Shown piece after piece: positions 1 to 5,119 of a stretch of DNA of 5,119 bases. Under the pieces are notes generated by a model that saw only the letters and a list, made by a program, of their open reading frames with translations, searched no databases and was not told where the DNA came from. Both the position numbers and the translations under genes were made by a program. The stretch comes from Bacillaceae bacterium UBA7792 (lineage in GTDB: Bacteria > Bacillota > Bacilli > Bacillales > Cytobacillaceae). The number at the start of each line of letters is the position of its first letter. Position 1 is the stretch's first letter. The stretch spans positions 1 through 5,119 of the forward strand of contig DLCS01000154.1 of assembly GCA_002480735.1 (NCBI GenBank), read 5' to 3'.

Positions 1-1
1 T

Positions 2-124
2 AGTACAACTAGTGAGTGGAAGGAGCTGGTCAGTTTAATGAAAGCTAGCATGAAGGCAGGCTATCAAGAGGGGATAGTTGGAAGATTGATTGATGATATA
101 AGAAATAATTCTTTGGAAACATAG
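2..124 (+). CDS. 3' end of an unidentified protein gene (partial)
   Basis: The frame starting at base 2 is open from the window edge to a TAG stop at 122-124 and encodes the last 40 residues of a protein whose beginning lies outside the window. The other two plus-strand frames hit stops early, so this is the only frame that can carry a gene in from the left. The visible tail is mixed charged and hydrophobic, probably two helices (a WKELVSLMKASMKAG stretch, then IVGRLIDDIRNN), with no membrane segment or recognisable motif. I do not recognise the family. Alternatively it is a separate 28-residue ORF from ATG 38-40, with AAGGAG at 20-25, but the 12-base spacing is long. Continuation of an upstream gene is more likely. 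Confidence 0.55.
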   Translation, partial: STTSEWKELVSLMKASMKAGYQEGIVGRLIDDIRNNSLET

Positions 125-173
125 GACCATATTCAATAACTGCAGAAGTGTCTGCCCGTATTTCATCAATCAC

Positions 174-202
174 TTAAATCCTTCGTTTGGAAATGCTACA
201 AT
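174..202 (+). promoter_or_regulatory. candidate promoter with extended -10
   Basis: TACAAT at 197-202 is preceded by TGC at 194-196, giving a TGn extended -10 that differs from TATAAT by one base. The best -35 at 17-base spacing is TTAAAT at 174-179 (3 of 6 matches), so recognition would lean on the extended -10. Transcription would begin near 209 and meet the terminator at 225-270, giving a transcript of only about 60 bases. The block from TG to AAA repeats almost exactly at the next promoter (302-313). This is predicted from sequence only. Confidence 0.4.
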
Positions 203-224
203 AAAGATCCTTGGCAGGGGCAAC

Positions 225-270
225 AAAAAGACAAGCTGGATTTCTCGTTAGGGAACTTGCTTGTCTTTTT
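225..270 (+). terminator. intrinsic terminator, symmetric and probably bidirectional
   Basis: AAAAAGACAAGC at 225-236 is the perfect reverse complement of GCTTGTCTTTTT at 259-270. This forms a 12-bp stem with a 22-base loop, ending in five T on the plus strand and, by symmetry, five T on the minus strand. It lies 100 bases after the stop of the leftmost gene and just before the -35 of the next promoter, so it insulates the two transcripts. The core of the stem has only four G-C pairs and the loop is large, so strength is uncertain. Confidence 0.75.
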
Positions 271-279
271 ACCATTTAA

Positions 280-310
280 TCGACAACCCTCAACAAAAAT
301 CTGCTATAAT
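280..310 (+). promoter_or_regulatory. SigA-type promoter of the coiled-coil micro-operon
   Basis: TGC TATAAT at 302-310 is a consensus -10 with an extended TGn element. TCGACA at 280-285 matches the -35 consensus TTGACA in 5 of 6 positions, at a longer than usual 19-base spacing that the extended -10 could compensate for. The predicted start near 317 leaves a leader of about 25 bases, just enough for the ribosome binding site at 324-330. This position argues that the following gene starts at 342 and not upstream. Confidence 0.7.
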
Positions 311-323
311 AAACGATAAATTG

Positions 324-333
324 AAGGAGGTGG
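324..333 (+). promoter_or_regulatory. ribosome binding site that fixes a TTG start
   Basis: AAGGAGGTGG at 324-333 is a near-perfect match to the 16S anti-Shine-Dalgarno sequence and lies 8 to 11 bases before the TTG at 342-344. The only alternative start in that frame, TTG at 261, lies inside the terminator stem and upstream of the promoter, with no binding site, so 342 is preferred. Confidence 0.8.
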
Positions 334-341
334 AAAATAAA

Positions 342-524
342 TTGGAAAAAGTACTTCAACTTATTTTGGACAAGCTAGACAGCCTAGAGAATTCCGTCCA
401 GCAGCTAACGCAAGTAGTGGCAGCGACAAATGTAAAGATTTCTGAAACAAATGAACGGCTTGACAGACTTGAGGAAAAAGTAGATACCGTTGTTGAAGAG
501 GTAAAAGGATTAAGGACAATATGA
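342..524 (+). CDS. small coiled-coil protein, 60 residues, function unknown
   Basis: Starts at TTG 342 behind a strong ribosome binding site and its own promoter. The protein is almost entirely one amphipathic helix. Residues 8, 12, 15, 19, 22, 26, 29, 33, 36, 40, 43, 47, 50, 54 and 57 follow the 4-3 heptad spacing without a skip. All are Ile, Leu or Val except Thr29 and Thr36. The outer face is rich in Glu, Asp and Lys. There is no signal peptide, membrane segment, cysteine or enzymatic motif, so it is probably a cytoplasmic oligomeric rod or an adaptor. Small proteins of this look occur in many Bacilli and phages without assigned function, and low complexity makes homology hard to judge. 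Its stop overlaps the start of a 27-residue ORF (ATGA at 521-524), and it converges on the thiamin operon. I see no link to thiamin. Confidence 0.75.
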   Translation: MEKVLQLILDKLDSLENSVQQLTQVVAATNVKISETNERLDRLEEKVDTVVEEVKGLRTI

Positions 525-604
525 CAACGAAACTTGATTTAGAGTATTACGATCAGATGATTTCTGAGCACTCCCGTCAAATCTACAAATTAAAAAACAA
601 CTAA
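521..604 (+). CDS. candidate 27-residue peptide, coupled to the coiled-coil gene
   Basis: ATG 521-523 overlaps the TGA stop of the preceding gene in an ATGA arrangement typical of translational coupling. AAAAGGA at 503-509 (11 bases ahead) and AAGGA at 512-516 (4 bases ahead) are both possible binding sites, neither at ideal spacing. The peptide begins MTTKLDLEYYDQM and continues to a Lys- and Asn-rich end (YKLKNN) at TAA 602-604. It could form one helix, with three tyrosines and no membrane segment. I recognise no family. It could be a real microprotein, the remnant of a longer gene, or a chance ORF; the stop-start overlap and its place in the micro-operon favour the first, weakly. Confidence 0.45.
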   Translation: MTTKLDLEYYDQMISEHSRQIYKLKNN

Positions 605-650
605 ACTGGCCCCATCGAGATAACTTTCCAAATTAACTTCAAGAAACTTC

Positions 651-680
651 AAAAAAAGGGGAGAGGGACACTCAGCCCCT
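651..680 (-). terminator. intrinsic terminator of the thiamin operon
   Basis: Read on the minus strand, the base after the thiE stop begins AGGGG (680-676). It pairs with CCCCT (661-657), with an inner GAG/CTC pair (673-671 with 665-663), a small internal bulge and a 5-base loop. A run of seven T follows (657-651, the first of them pairing at the base of the stem). The same hairpin forms on the plus strand but is followed there only by TT, so it would be a weak terminator for the convergent micro-operon. Confidence 0.75.
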
Positions 681-1298
681 TCATCCCCTTAGCTTATCCC
701 GTAGCAGCCTCGCTGCTTCATGTGGCTCTTCCGCTTTCATAATCTCTGACACAACTGCTATACCAGCAATGTCATGGTTCCGTATGATAGATACATTTTC
801 TAGATTTATTCCGCCAATAGCAACAACAGGGATTGAAACAGCTCGAGTAATTTTCTCCAACAGGCCATCTTCAAGTACCTTCGCATTTTTCTTTGATTTT
901 GTCGGAAAAACGGCTCCGACACCAATATAGTCAGCACCACCCTTTTCTGCAGCTAATGCTTCCTCCACCGTACCACAGGAGACCCCAACCAGCATCGAGG
1001 AAGGGACTATTTTTTTCACTTCATGAAGCGGCAAATCCTGCTGGCCAATGTGGATACCATCTGCCCTCACTGCAAGGGCAATATCCACACGGTCATTAAT
1101 AAAGAGTGGTACTTGATATTTCTCAGTCAATGCCTTTAACTTAACTGCTTTCTCATAAAATACTCTGCCTGAACTCTTTTTTTCTCGTAGCTGAACCGTG
1201 GTCACCCCGCCTTGAATTGCCTCTTCCACAATCGATAAAAGCTCCTCAACGGGTACAGATTCTTCTGTTACTAAATAAAGCTGGTAATCGATTTTCAA
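681..1298 (-). CDS. thiE: thiamin-phosphate synthase ThiE
   Basis: Joins 4-amino-5-hydroxymethyl-2-methylpyrimidine (HMP) diphosphate and thiazole phosphate into thiamin monophosphate, releasing pyrophosphate; a cytoplasmic TIM-barrel enzyme. With the start chosen here it is 205 residues, close to family length. Visible motifs are QLREK (36-40, diphosphate binding), IND (67-69) and GIHIGQQD (81-88), whose Asp69 and Asp88 match the Mg-binding aspartates. GVSCGT (105-110), GVGAVFPTKSKK (126-137, with the conserved Lys at 136) and AIGGI (160-164) follow. The GVSxxT and GVGAxFPT forms differ from the GVSAHT and GLGPIYPT of B. subtilis ThiE and suggest another ThiE subgroup. The start is TTG 1298-1296, sharing TTGA with the thiM stop, 10 bases after a strong AAGGAG. 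A TTG eight codons upstream lies at the edge of that binding site and is less likely. Last gene of the operon, directly before the terminator. Confidence 0.95.
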   Translation of the reverse strand: MKIDYQLYLVTEESVPVEELLSIVEEAIQGGVTTVQLREKKSSGRVFYEKAVKLKALTEKYQVPLFINDRVDIALAVRADGIHIGQQDLPLHEVKKIVPSSMLVGVSCGTVEEALAAEKGGADYIGVGAVFPTKSKKNAKVLEDGLLEKITRAVSIPVVAIGGINLENVSIIRNHDIAGIAVVSEIMKAEEPHEAARLLRDKLRG

Positions 1299-2098
1299 GA
1301 TAAACGAACTCCTTCCTCCCAACGTTCACCATCCATTAGAAAAATTTCATCCATCAACTTCACCCGGTAGGTACCAATTCCATCGTTATCCTTCAGCTTC
1401 TTTTTGGCAAGTTCACCAGCGAGACTCATCACTGACATGCCCGCAATCGCTGCTTGAAACCAATCATCAGTGACAGCGGCAAAACAAGCAATTAATGATG
1501 CTGTGGTACAGCCTGTTCCAGTGATTTTGGTCAGCCACACATCACCGTTTCGGATGCAAACCGTATTTGTCCCATCAGAAACAACATCCTGTTCACCACT
1601 GATAACGACAATCGCAGCAAGCTCCTTCGCTGCCTTCACAGCAAGTTCGGTTTTTGAAATGGCGACATCACCAGCATCCACACCTCGCGTTTGTGCTTTG
1701 CCGCCAATTAACGCATACACCTCAGAGGCGTTTCCTCTTACTATCGAGACGTTGACCTGTTCGATGAATTCTTTTGCCCGATTGGTGCGGAAGGGGGTAG
1801 CTCCTACACCAACAGGATCAAATACAATGGGAATACCTCTATTGTTCGCAGCTTTCCCTGCAACTAACATAGCCTCATACATTTCGTCGTCAATCGTACC
1901 AAAATTAATCACAAGAGCGTTAGCGAGCTGCACCATATTTACCACCTCCTGGGTACTTGTGGCCATCACAGGAGAGCCACCGATGGCAAGGGTCACATTG
2001 GCGCAATCATTAATCGTCACCGTATTGGTCAAATGGTGGATAAGCGGTTCCGTTTCTCGTACTTTCGCAAATAAATTCTTAATGGAAGCAGTAAGCAT
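1295..2098 (-). CDS. thiM: hydroxyethylthiazole kinase ThiM
   Basis: Phosphorylates 4-methyl-5-(2-hydroxyethyl)thiazole with ATP, letting the cell reuse the thiazole half of degraded thiamin. It is cytoplasmic, with the ribokinase-like fold, and trimeric in known members. At 267 residues it has full family length. Motifs in order are HHLTNTVTINDCAN (21-34, substrate pocket), GGSPVMA (40-46), FDPVGVGATPFRT (93-105, Mg/ATP region with Asp94), RGNASE (121-126, Glu126), ISGEQDVV (166-173) and TGTGC (193-197), where Cys197 aligns with the conserved active-site cysteine. ATG 2098-2096 has AAAGGG (2112-2107) at 8-base spacing. It starts 14 bases after the thiD stop and overlaps thiE by four bases. 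The product feeds ThiE directly, and the likely thiazole importer ThiW is encoded two genes upstream. Confidence 0.96.
   Translation of the reverse strand: MLTASIKNLFAKVRETEPLIHHLTNTVTINDCANVTLAIGGSPVMATSTQEVVNMVQLANALVINFGTIDDEMYEAMLVAGKAANNRGIPIVFDPVGVGATPFRTNRAKEFIEQVNVSIVRGNASEVYALIGGKAQTRGVDAGDVAISKTELAVKAAKELAAIVVISGEQDVVSDGTNTVCIRNGDVWLTKITGTGCTTASLIACFAAVTDDWFQAAIAGMSVMSLAGELAKKKLKDNDGIGTYRVKLMDEIFLMDGERWEEGVRLS
1309..1320 (-). promoter_or_regulatory. strong ribosome binding site of thiE
   Basis: Minus-strand GGGAGGAAGGAG holds two overlapping Shine-Dalgarno cores inside the end of thiM. The second (AAGGAG, 1314-1309) lies 10 bases before TTG 1298-1296, which decides that start over the TTG at 1322-1320. 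A strong site may make up for the weak TTG codon. Confidence 0.75.
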
Positions 2099-2112
2099 CT
2101 TGATCGCCCTTT

Positions 2113-2925
2113 CTAATATCGAGAATTTTCCAAATTAGCCTTTTGATACAGTTCATAAAAATGGTTGGTTGGTCCATGGCCGTGCCCGAGTGATAGACTG
2201 TGCAGAATCGCTATCGTAATATACTGTTTTGCTTGTTTCACAGCTTCAAGCATTGAAGCCCCTTTTGCTAGATTAGCAGCAATGGCAGAAGACAGGGTGC
2301 AGCCCGTGCCATGTGTATTTTTCGTGATAATGCGCTCGCCTTTGATCCAATGAAATTCTTCACCATCAAAAAATAAATCATGGGGAGGTCCATCAAAATG
2401 TCCCCCTTTAAGAAGTACCGTACGACAGCCTAGCGTCTTTATCGCTATACATGCTTCCTTCATATCTTCTTGTGTTAATATCCTTCTGCCTGTAAGCACT
2501 TCTGCTTCTGATATGTTTGGTGTGACAATCGATGCAATCGGAATGATTTGTTCCTTAAGGGCCTGAATCGCATCTTGCTCAAGCAGATGATGCCCACCTT
2601 TTGACACCATTACAGGATCAAGGACGACTAGCTCTGGTGAATATTTCTTCAGCGCTTCAGCAACTGTACGAACAATATCAGCGGAGGAAAGCATCCCGAT
2701 TTTGACTGCATCGACAGGAAGGTCATCAAAAACCGCTTCTATTTGATCCCCGATAATAGCAGAATCAATATTTTGGACAGAGCGAACCTCCTGTGTATTT
2801 TGCGCAGTAACAGCTGTGATGGCCGACATGCCAAACACTCCGTTTGCGGCGAAGGCTTTTAAATCAGCTTGGATCCCAGCGCCGCCTCCTGAATCAGAGC
2901 CTGCGATTGTTAGTGCTGTTCTCAT
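2113..2925 (-). CDS. thiD: HMP kinase / HMP-phosphate kinase ThiD
   Basis: Phosphorylates the thiamin pyrimidine HMP twice to give HMP diphosphate for ThiE; cytoplasmic, ribokinase-like fold. At 270 residues it has normal length. Motifs are [20 protein letters not shown] (4-23, substrate binding), TAQNT (40-44), KIGML (75-79), [10 protein letters not shown] (102-111), TPN (135-137), KGGH (173-176) and [12 protein letters not shown] (201-212), with Cys209 at the position of the catalytic cysteine and the Gly-Thr-Gly anion hole before it. The C-terminal [11 protein letters not shown] (247-257) is also typical of this family and separates it from the related pyridoxal kinase PdxK, although Bacillus paralogues can act on both substrates. 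The start chosen is ATG 2925-2923 with GGAGGG at 7-base spacing; an ATG seven codons upstream lacks this support. It overlaps thiW by 32 bases. Confidence 0.95.
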   Translation of the reverse strand: MRTALTIAGSDSGGGAGIQADLKAFAANGVFGMSAITAVTAQNTQEVRSVQNIDSAIIGDQIEAVFDDLPVDAVKIGMLSSADIVRTVAEALKKYSPELVVLDPVMVSKGGHHLLEQDAIQALKEQIIPIASIVTPNISEAEVLTGRRILTQEDMKEACIAIKTLGCRTVLLKGGHFDGPPHDLFFDGEEFHWIKGERIITKNTHGTGCTLSSAIAANLAKGASMLEAVKQAKQYITIAILHSLSLGHGHGPTNHFYELYQKANLENSRY

Positions 2926-3415
2926 AAAGCATCCCTCCAATAGCATGATTGCGAATCATTATTTTTAAGAGACCGTATCCCATCAAGGCACCCGTGAAAC
3001 TACTGATGGCAAAAGCTGGTACGAGACCAAATAGGGTGGCCTCCTGTCCTAATAAGAGCACAGCAATCGGATAAGTGGCCATTGCCCCAACAATCCCTGT
3101 CCCAAAAACCTCGCCAACTGCAGCAAGAGATAATTTTTTTGTTTTTTGATAGAGGAGAGCAGCAAGAAGTGCGCCAATCATGCTTCCTGGAAAAGCAAAT
3201 AGGCTTCCTGTTCCCATCATATTGCGCAGTAAGGACGACACAAATGCTTGTGCTACGGCGTACCCCGGTCCAAGCAGAACCGCAGATAAGACGTTGGCAA
3301 AATGCTGAATCGGAAAAATTTTCGCAAAGCCGACGGGAATATAGATCATGCTGCTCGTAATGGTGGTGACTGCGGCGATCAGTGCAGTCAGCGTTAATTT
3401 ATGCGTCTTGTTCAT
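2894..3415 (-). CDS. thiW: thiazole transporter ThiW, S component of an ECF importer
   Basis: Small integral membrane protein, 173 residues, matching the ThiW family, which is predicted from TPP-riboswitch regulons and co-location with thiM to import hydroxyethylthiazole. As an energy-coupling-factor S component it would need the shared EcfA/EcfA'/EcfT module encoded elsewhere. About five hydrophobic segments are visible: 8-28, 38-62, 73-90, 97-122 and 128-154. Conserved-looking motifs are [19 protein letters not shown] (35-53) and [19 protein letters not shown] (64-82). ATG 3415-3413 follows AGAGGAT at 8 bases. The last 15 residues are hydrophilic ([11 protein letters not shown]) and overlap the start of thiD, which looks like an added tail. 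The 86-base gap upstream from thiY is the only sizeable gap in the operon. Substrate assignment rests on context and family. Confidence 0.88.
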   Translation of the reverse strand: MNKTHKLTLTALIAAVTTITSSMIYIPVGFAKIFPIQHFANVLSAVLLGPGYAVAQAFVSSLLRNMMGTGSLFAFPGSMIGALLAALLYQKTKKLSLAAVGEVFGTGIVGAMATYPIAVLLLGQEATLFGLVPAFAISSFTGALMGYGLLKIMIRNHAIGGMLYENSTNNRRL

Positions 3416-3465
3416 TCAAAGCATCCTCTCTGATTAATTTCTAGTAGTTTGCTATGATCTAGAGC

Positions 3466-3485
3466 AGACCAAATCTTCTCGGTCT
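3466..3485 (-). other. small hairpin in the thiY-thiW gap
   Basis: In the 86-base spacer (3416-3501), AGACC and GGTCT (3466-3470 and 3481-3485) can pair around a 10-base loop. On the minus strand it is preceded by TTCTTTTTTAAA and not followed by a T run, so it is not a terminator for the operon. It could mark an mRNA processing or stability boundary between thiY and thiW, or be chance. I see no convincing promoter or THI-box in this spacer. Confidence 0.25.
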
Positions 3486-3501
3486 TTTAAAAAAGAATTT
3501 A

Positions 3502-4485
3502 CTATTCTAAAATATTGATAAAAGCCTGAGCAGGGTCGACTTTTTCTTTCATTACATTCGTTTCAAACAACCAATCGGCAACGTCCTGCCAAACCTTCTC
3601 TTCTTGATAGCCAAATGGGAGAGACTTATCTTCCATTAATGGCAGCAGGATATCTAGGCTTTCCTGTTCTACCTTTTTATCTAATGGGAAGTTTCCATTT
3701 TCATGATCCAGCAATCGCTCTTCCGATCTTGCAGGATCCTGCTTAACATCTGCTTGTGCCTTTGATAGTGCCCTCCAGAATTTCTTAATTGACGACTCTT
3801 TTTTCTTAAGCGTTTCCTCACCAGTCACAAGAATAAGCTCGTAATTATCTGGAACTCCGAACTCGGTAAGAGGGAAGATGTCGACATTGTACCCTTCCTT
3901 ATTTAAAAGGACGAGTTCGTGGTTAATATAAGCCCCGACGATCGCATCGACATTGTTAGTCGCAAGTGCTGGCATTAGATCCCAGCCGACATCGGTGAGT
4001 TTCACATTTTTTTCCTTACCTCCGTCTGCATTGACCATTGTTTTCACTACGGCCTCACTGACACTTGCAGATGGGTAGCCGACATTTTTTCCTTCTAAAT
4101 CCTTCGGTGATTGAATGCCGAGCTCCTTTTTGTACATAATTCCGTCTAATGAATGCCGAACGAGTGCTGCAACCGAAACGACGGGGATTCCCTCAGAACG
4201 AGATAGCAGGAGCTGTGTTTGATAGCTTATCGCCAAGTCAACTTTTCCAGTGGCAGCAAGCTTTAAAGGATCATTAGTGTCGGCCGGCATTTCGATATTG
4301 ACATCTAGACCTTCTTCAGCAAAATAACCCTTCTCCTGTGCCACATAAATCGCTGAATGGACAGCATTTGGATACCAATCTAGCATAATGCTCATCTTTT
4401 CTAGTTTGGTTTCGTTATCCTTTGAACAGCCACTTACGAAACCGACAATGAGCAACAGCAAAAACCATTTAAAACTTTTATTCAT
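3502..4485 (-). CDS. thiY: ABC transporter substrate-binding lipoprotein ThiY for thiamin pyrimidine precursors
   Basis: Extracytoplasmic binding protein of the NMT1/THI5-like family, tethered to the outer face of the membrane. In characterised Bacillus it binds formylaminopyrimidine from degraded thiamin, which is then converted to HMP. The 327-residue protein has a lipoprotein signal: Lys3 and Lys6, a hydrophobic core (about 7-17) and the lipobox VSGC with Cys20. Family motifs are MLDWYPNAVHSAIYVAQEKG (34-53), VDLAISYQ (82-89), GYPSASVSEAVVKTM (136-150) and TDVGWDLMPA (164-173), with AIVGAYINHE (181-190) after it. I chose ATG 4485-4483, with GGAG 9 bases before it; a TTG three codons earlier touches that GGAG. 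It overlaps the thiX stop by eight bases (ATGAATAA), as expected for an importer pair. The exact pyrimidine bound (formylaminopyrimidine or HMP) cannot be read from sequence. Confidence 0.92.
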   Translation of the reverse strand: MNKSFKWFLLLLIVGFVSGCSKDNETKLEKMSIMLDWYPNAVHSAIYVAQEKGYFAEEGLDVNIEMPADTNDPLKLAATGKVDLAISYQTQLLLSRSEGIPVVSVAALVRHSLDGIMYKKELGIQSPKDLEGKNVGYPSASVSEAVVKTMVNADGGKEKNVKLTDVGWDLMPALATNNVDAIVGAYINHELVLLNKEGYNVDIFPLTEFGVPDNYELILVTGEETLKKKESSIKKFWRALSKAQADVKQDPARSEERLLDHENGNFPLDKKVEQESLDILLPLMEDKSLPFGYQEEKVWQDVADWLFETNVMKEKVDPAQAFINILE

Positions 4486-5119
4486 TTTCTTCAACTCCAG
4501 ATTGATTTATTATTGAACTTCCGTTTTTCCAGCTTAGAACCTTTCTTTCTATCATGGTCGCAACACCAAAAAGGATTAGACCGATGATGGTCAATAGCAC
4601 AATTGCGGCAAAGACCCCATCAGCATTCAGGTCACCCGACATGCGACGGCTATAAAATCCAAGACCTTCACTTGCGCCAAGCCATTCACCAATCGTTGCC
4701 CCCACAAGTGCATAGACCATTCCTATCTTCAGTCCAGAAAACAAGGAGGGAAGCGCCATTGGGATATGTAGCTTCATAAAGATTTGCTTGTTATTGGCCC
4801 CCATGGATCGCAGTAGTTCGATATAACCCTTATCACAAGCTCTTAAACCATCAAAGGAAGATACGACAATTGGGAAAAAAGACATCAGAATCGTCACTGC
4901 CACTTTGCTCCACAGAGAATACCCAAACCAAAGAACGAAAATAGGTGATAGGGCAATAATCGGAATCATCTGGGACATGAGGACGAAGGGATAGATCATT
5001 TTTTCAATCGTCTTTGAAAAGAACATTCCAACTGCAAGTGCAATTCCAGCAATGGCAGCAAGTGTGAAGCCAATAGTAAATTCGAGCATAGTTGCCCATA
5101 AATGATCAAATAGGAGGAT
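4478..5119 (-). CDS. thiX: ABC transporter permease ThiX (5' end beyond the window)
   Basis: Membrane-spanning subunit of the pyrimidine-precursor importer. The frame stays open through base 5119, and the ten codons before the first in-window ATG (5089-5087) read as family sequence (LLFDHLWAT before MLEF), so that ATG is internal and the gene enters from the right. The 213 visible residues would be most of a protein of about 250. Hydrophobic segments lie near 11-32, 42-66, 71-90, 128-148 and 168-190. The cytoplasmic EAA loop that docks on the ATPase is clear: ELLRSMGANNKQIFMKLHIP (101-120), ending ALP at 122-124. The hydrophilic C-terminus overlaps the thiY start. Taken alone it resembles SsuC/TauC-type permeases; its pairing with ThiY identifies it. 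The partner ATPase ThiZ is not in the window and would be expected upstream. Confidence 0.9.
   Translation of the reverse strand: MLLFDHLWATMLEFTIGFTLAAIAGIALAVGMFFSKTIEKMIYPFVLMSQMIPIIALSPIFVLWFGYSLWSKVAVTILMSFFPIVVSSFDGLRACDKGYIELLRSMGANNKQIFMKLHIPMALPSLFSGLKIGMVYALVGATIGEWLGASEGLGFYSRRMSGDLNADGVFAAIVLLTIIGLILFGVATMIERKVLSWKNGSSIINQSGVEENE

Noticed and set aside
261..341. Upstream extension of the coiled-coil gene to TTG 261
   Set aside because: The start lies in the terminator stem and upstream of the predicted promoter, has no ribosome binding site, and the added residues break the heptad pattern. TTG 342 has a near-perfect site.
635..652. Direct repeat AACTTCAA at 635-642 and 645-652
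   Set aside because: Two 8-base copies in an A-rich spacer before the T tract of a terminator; too short to separate from chance.
893..1099. Plus-strand open frame opposite thiE
   Set aside because: Antisense shadow of conserved thiE codons, rich in His, Pro and Gln, with no start signals.
1470..2138. 222-codon open frame on the plus strand opposite thiM
   Set aside because: It lies wholly antisense to an intact, well-conserved thiM and the end of thiD, and its translation is Ser/Thr/Pro-rich with no family resemblance. It is a by-product of thiM codon use.
2165..2353. Plus-strand open frame opposite thiD
   Set aside because: Antisense to the conserved C-terminal part of ThiD, with no ribosome binding site or recognisable product.
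3082..3360. Plus-strand open frame opposite thiW
   Set aside because: Antisense to the membrane segments of ThiW; the Gln/Arg-rich translation is what reversed hydrophobic codons give.
3416..3501. TPP riboswitch or internal promoter before thiW
   Set aside because: No CTGAGA or ACCTGATC-type THI-box core is seen. The best -35/-10 pair (TTGGTC with ACTACT) matches poorly, so nothing was annotated.
5087..5089. ATG as the start of thiX
   Set aside because: The frame stays open to the window edge, the preceding codons match the permease family, and no ribosome binding site sits at the right distance, so the ATG is internal.

Overview
The window is a piece of a low-to-moderate GC Gram-positive chromosome, most likely a Bacillaceae species (Bacillus, Neobacillus or a relative). 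This rests on strong AGGAGG-type ribosome binding sites, TTG starts, extended -10 promoters, a lipoprotein signal peptide on the binding protein, and a thiamine salvage gene set typical of Firmicutes. The genus cannot be fixed from this sequence alone.

About 87% of the window (657-5119, minus strand) is the downstream part of one thiamin salvage operon, read right to left as thiX (cut by the window edge), thiY, thiW, thiD, thiM, thiE, followed by an intrinsic terminator. ThiX (permease) and ThiY (lipoprotein) belong to an ABC importer for pyrimidine precursors. ThiW is the substrate-binding (S) component of a predicted energy-coupling-factor importer for the thiazole moiety. ThiD phosphorylates the pyrimidine twice, ThiM phosphorylates the thiazole, and ThiE joins the two phosphorylated halves into thiamin monophosphate. 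Genes overlap or lie within 14 bases of each other, except for an 86-base gap between thiY and thiW. The operon head, the ABC ATPase gene (thiZ) and any TPP riboswitch would lie to the right of the window; no THI-box is visible inside it.

The left 650 bases are convergent to the operon. They hold the 3' end of an unidentified plus-strand gene (stop at 124), a promoter-like extended -10 (194-202) about 60 bases ahead of a perfect 12-bp-stem terminator (225-270), a second promoter with an almost identical extended -10 (302-310), and a two-gene micro-operon. That micro-operon encodes a 60-residue protein that is almost entirely an unbroken heptad coiled coil, then a candidate 27-residue peptide coupled to it by an ATGA overlap. 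A GC-rich hairpin between the micro-operon and thiE separates the two converging units.

The thiamin operon is a recognisable system with intact genes. The least explained part is the micro-operon with its possible short terminated RNA; it is the only candidate here for something undescribed, and the evidence is sequence pattern only.
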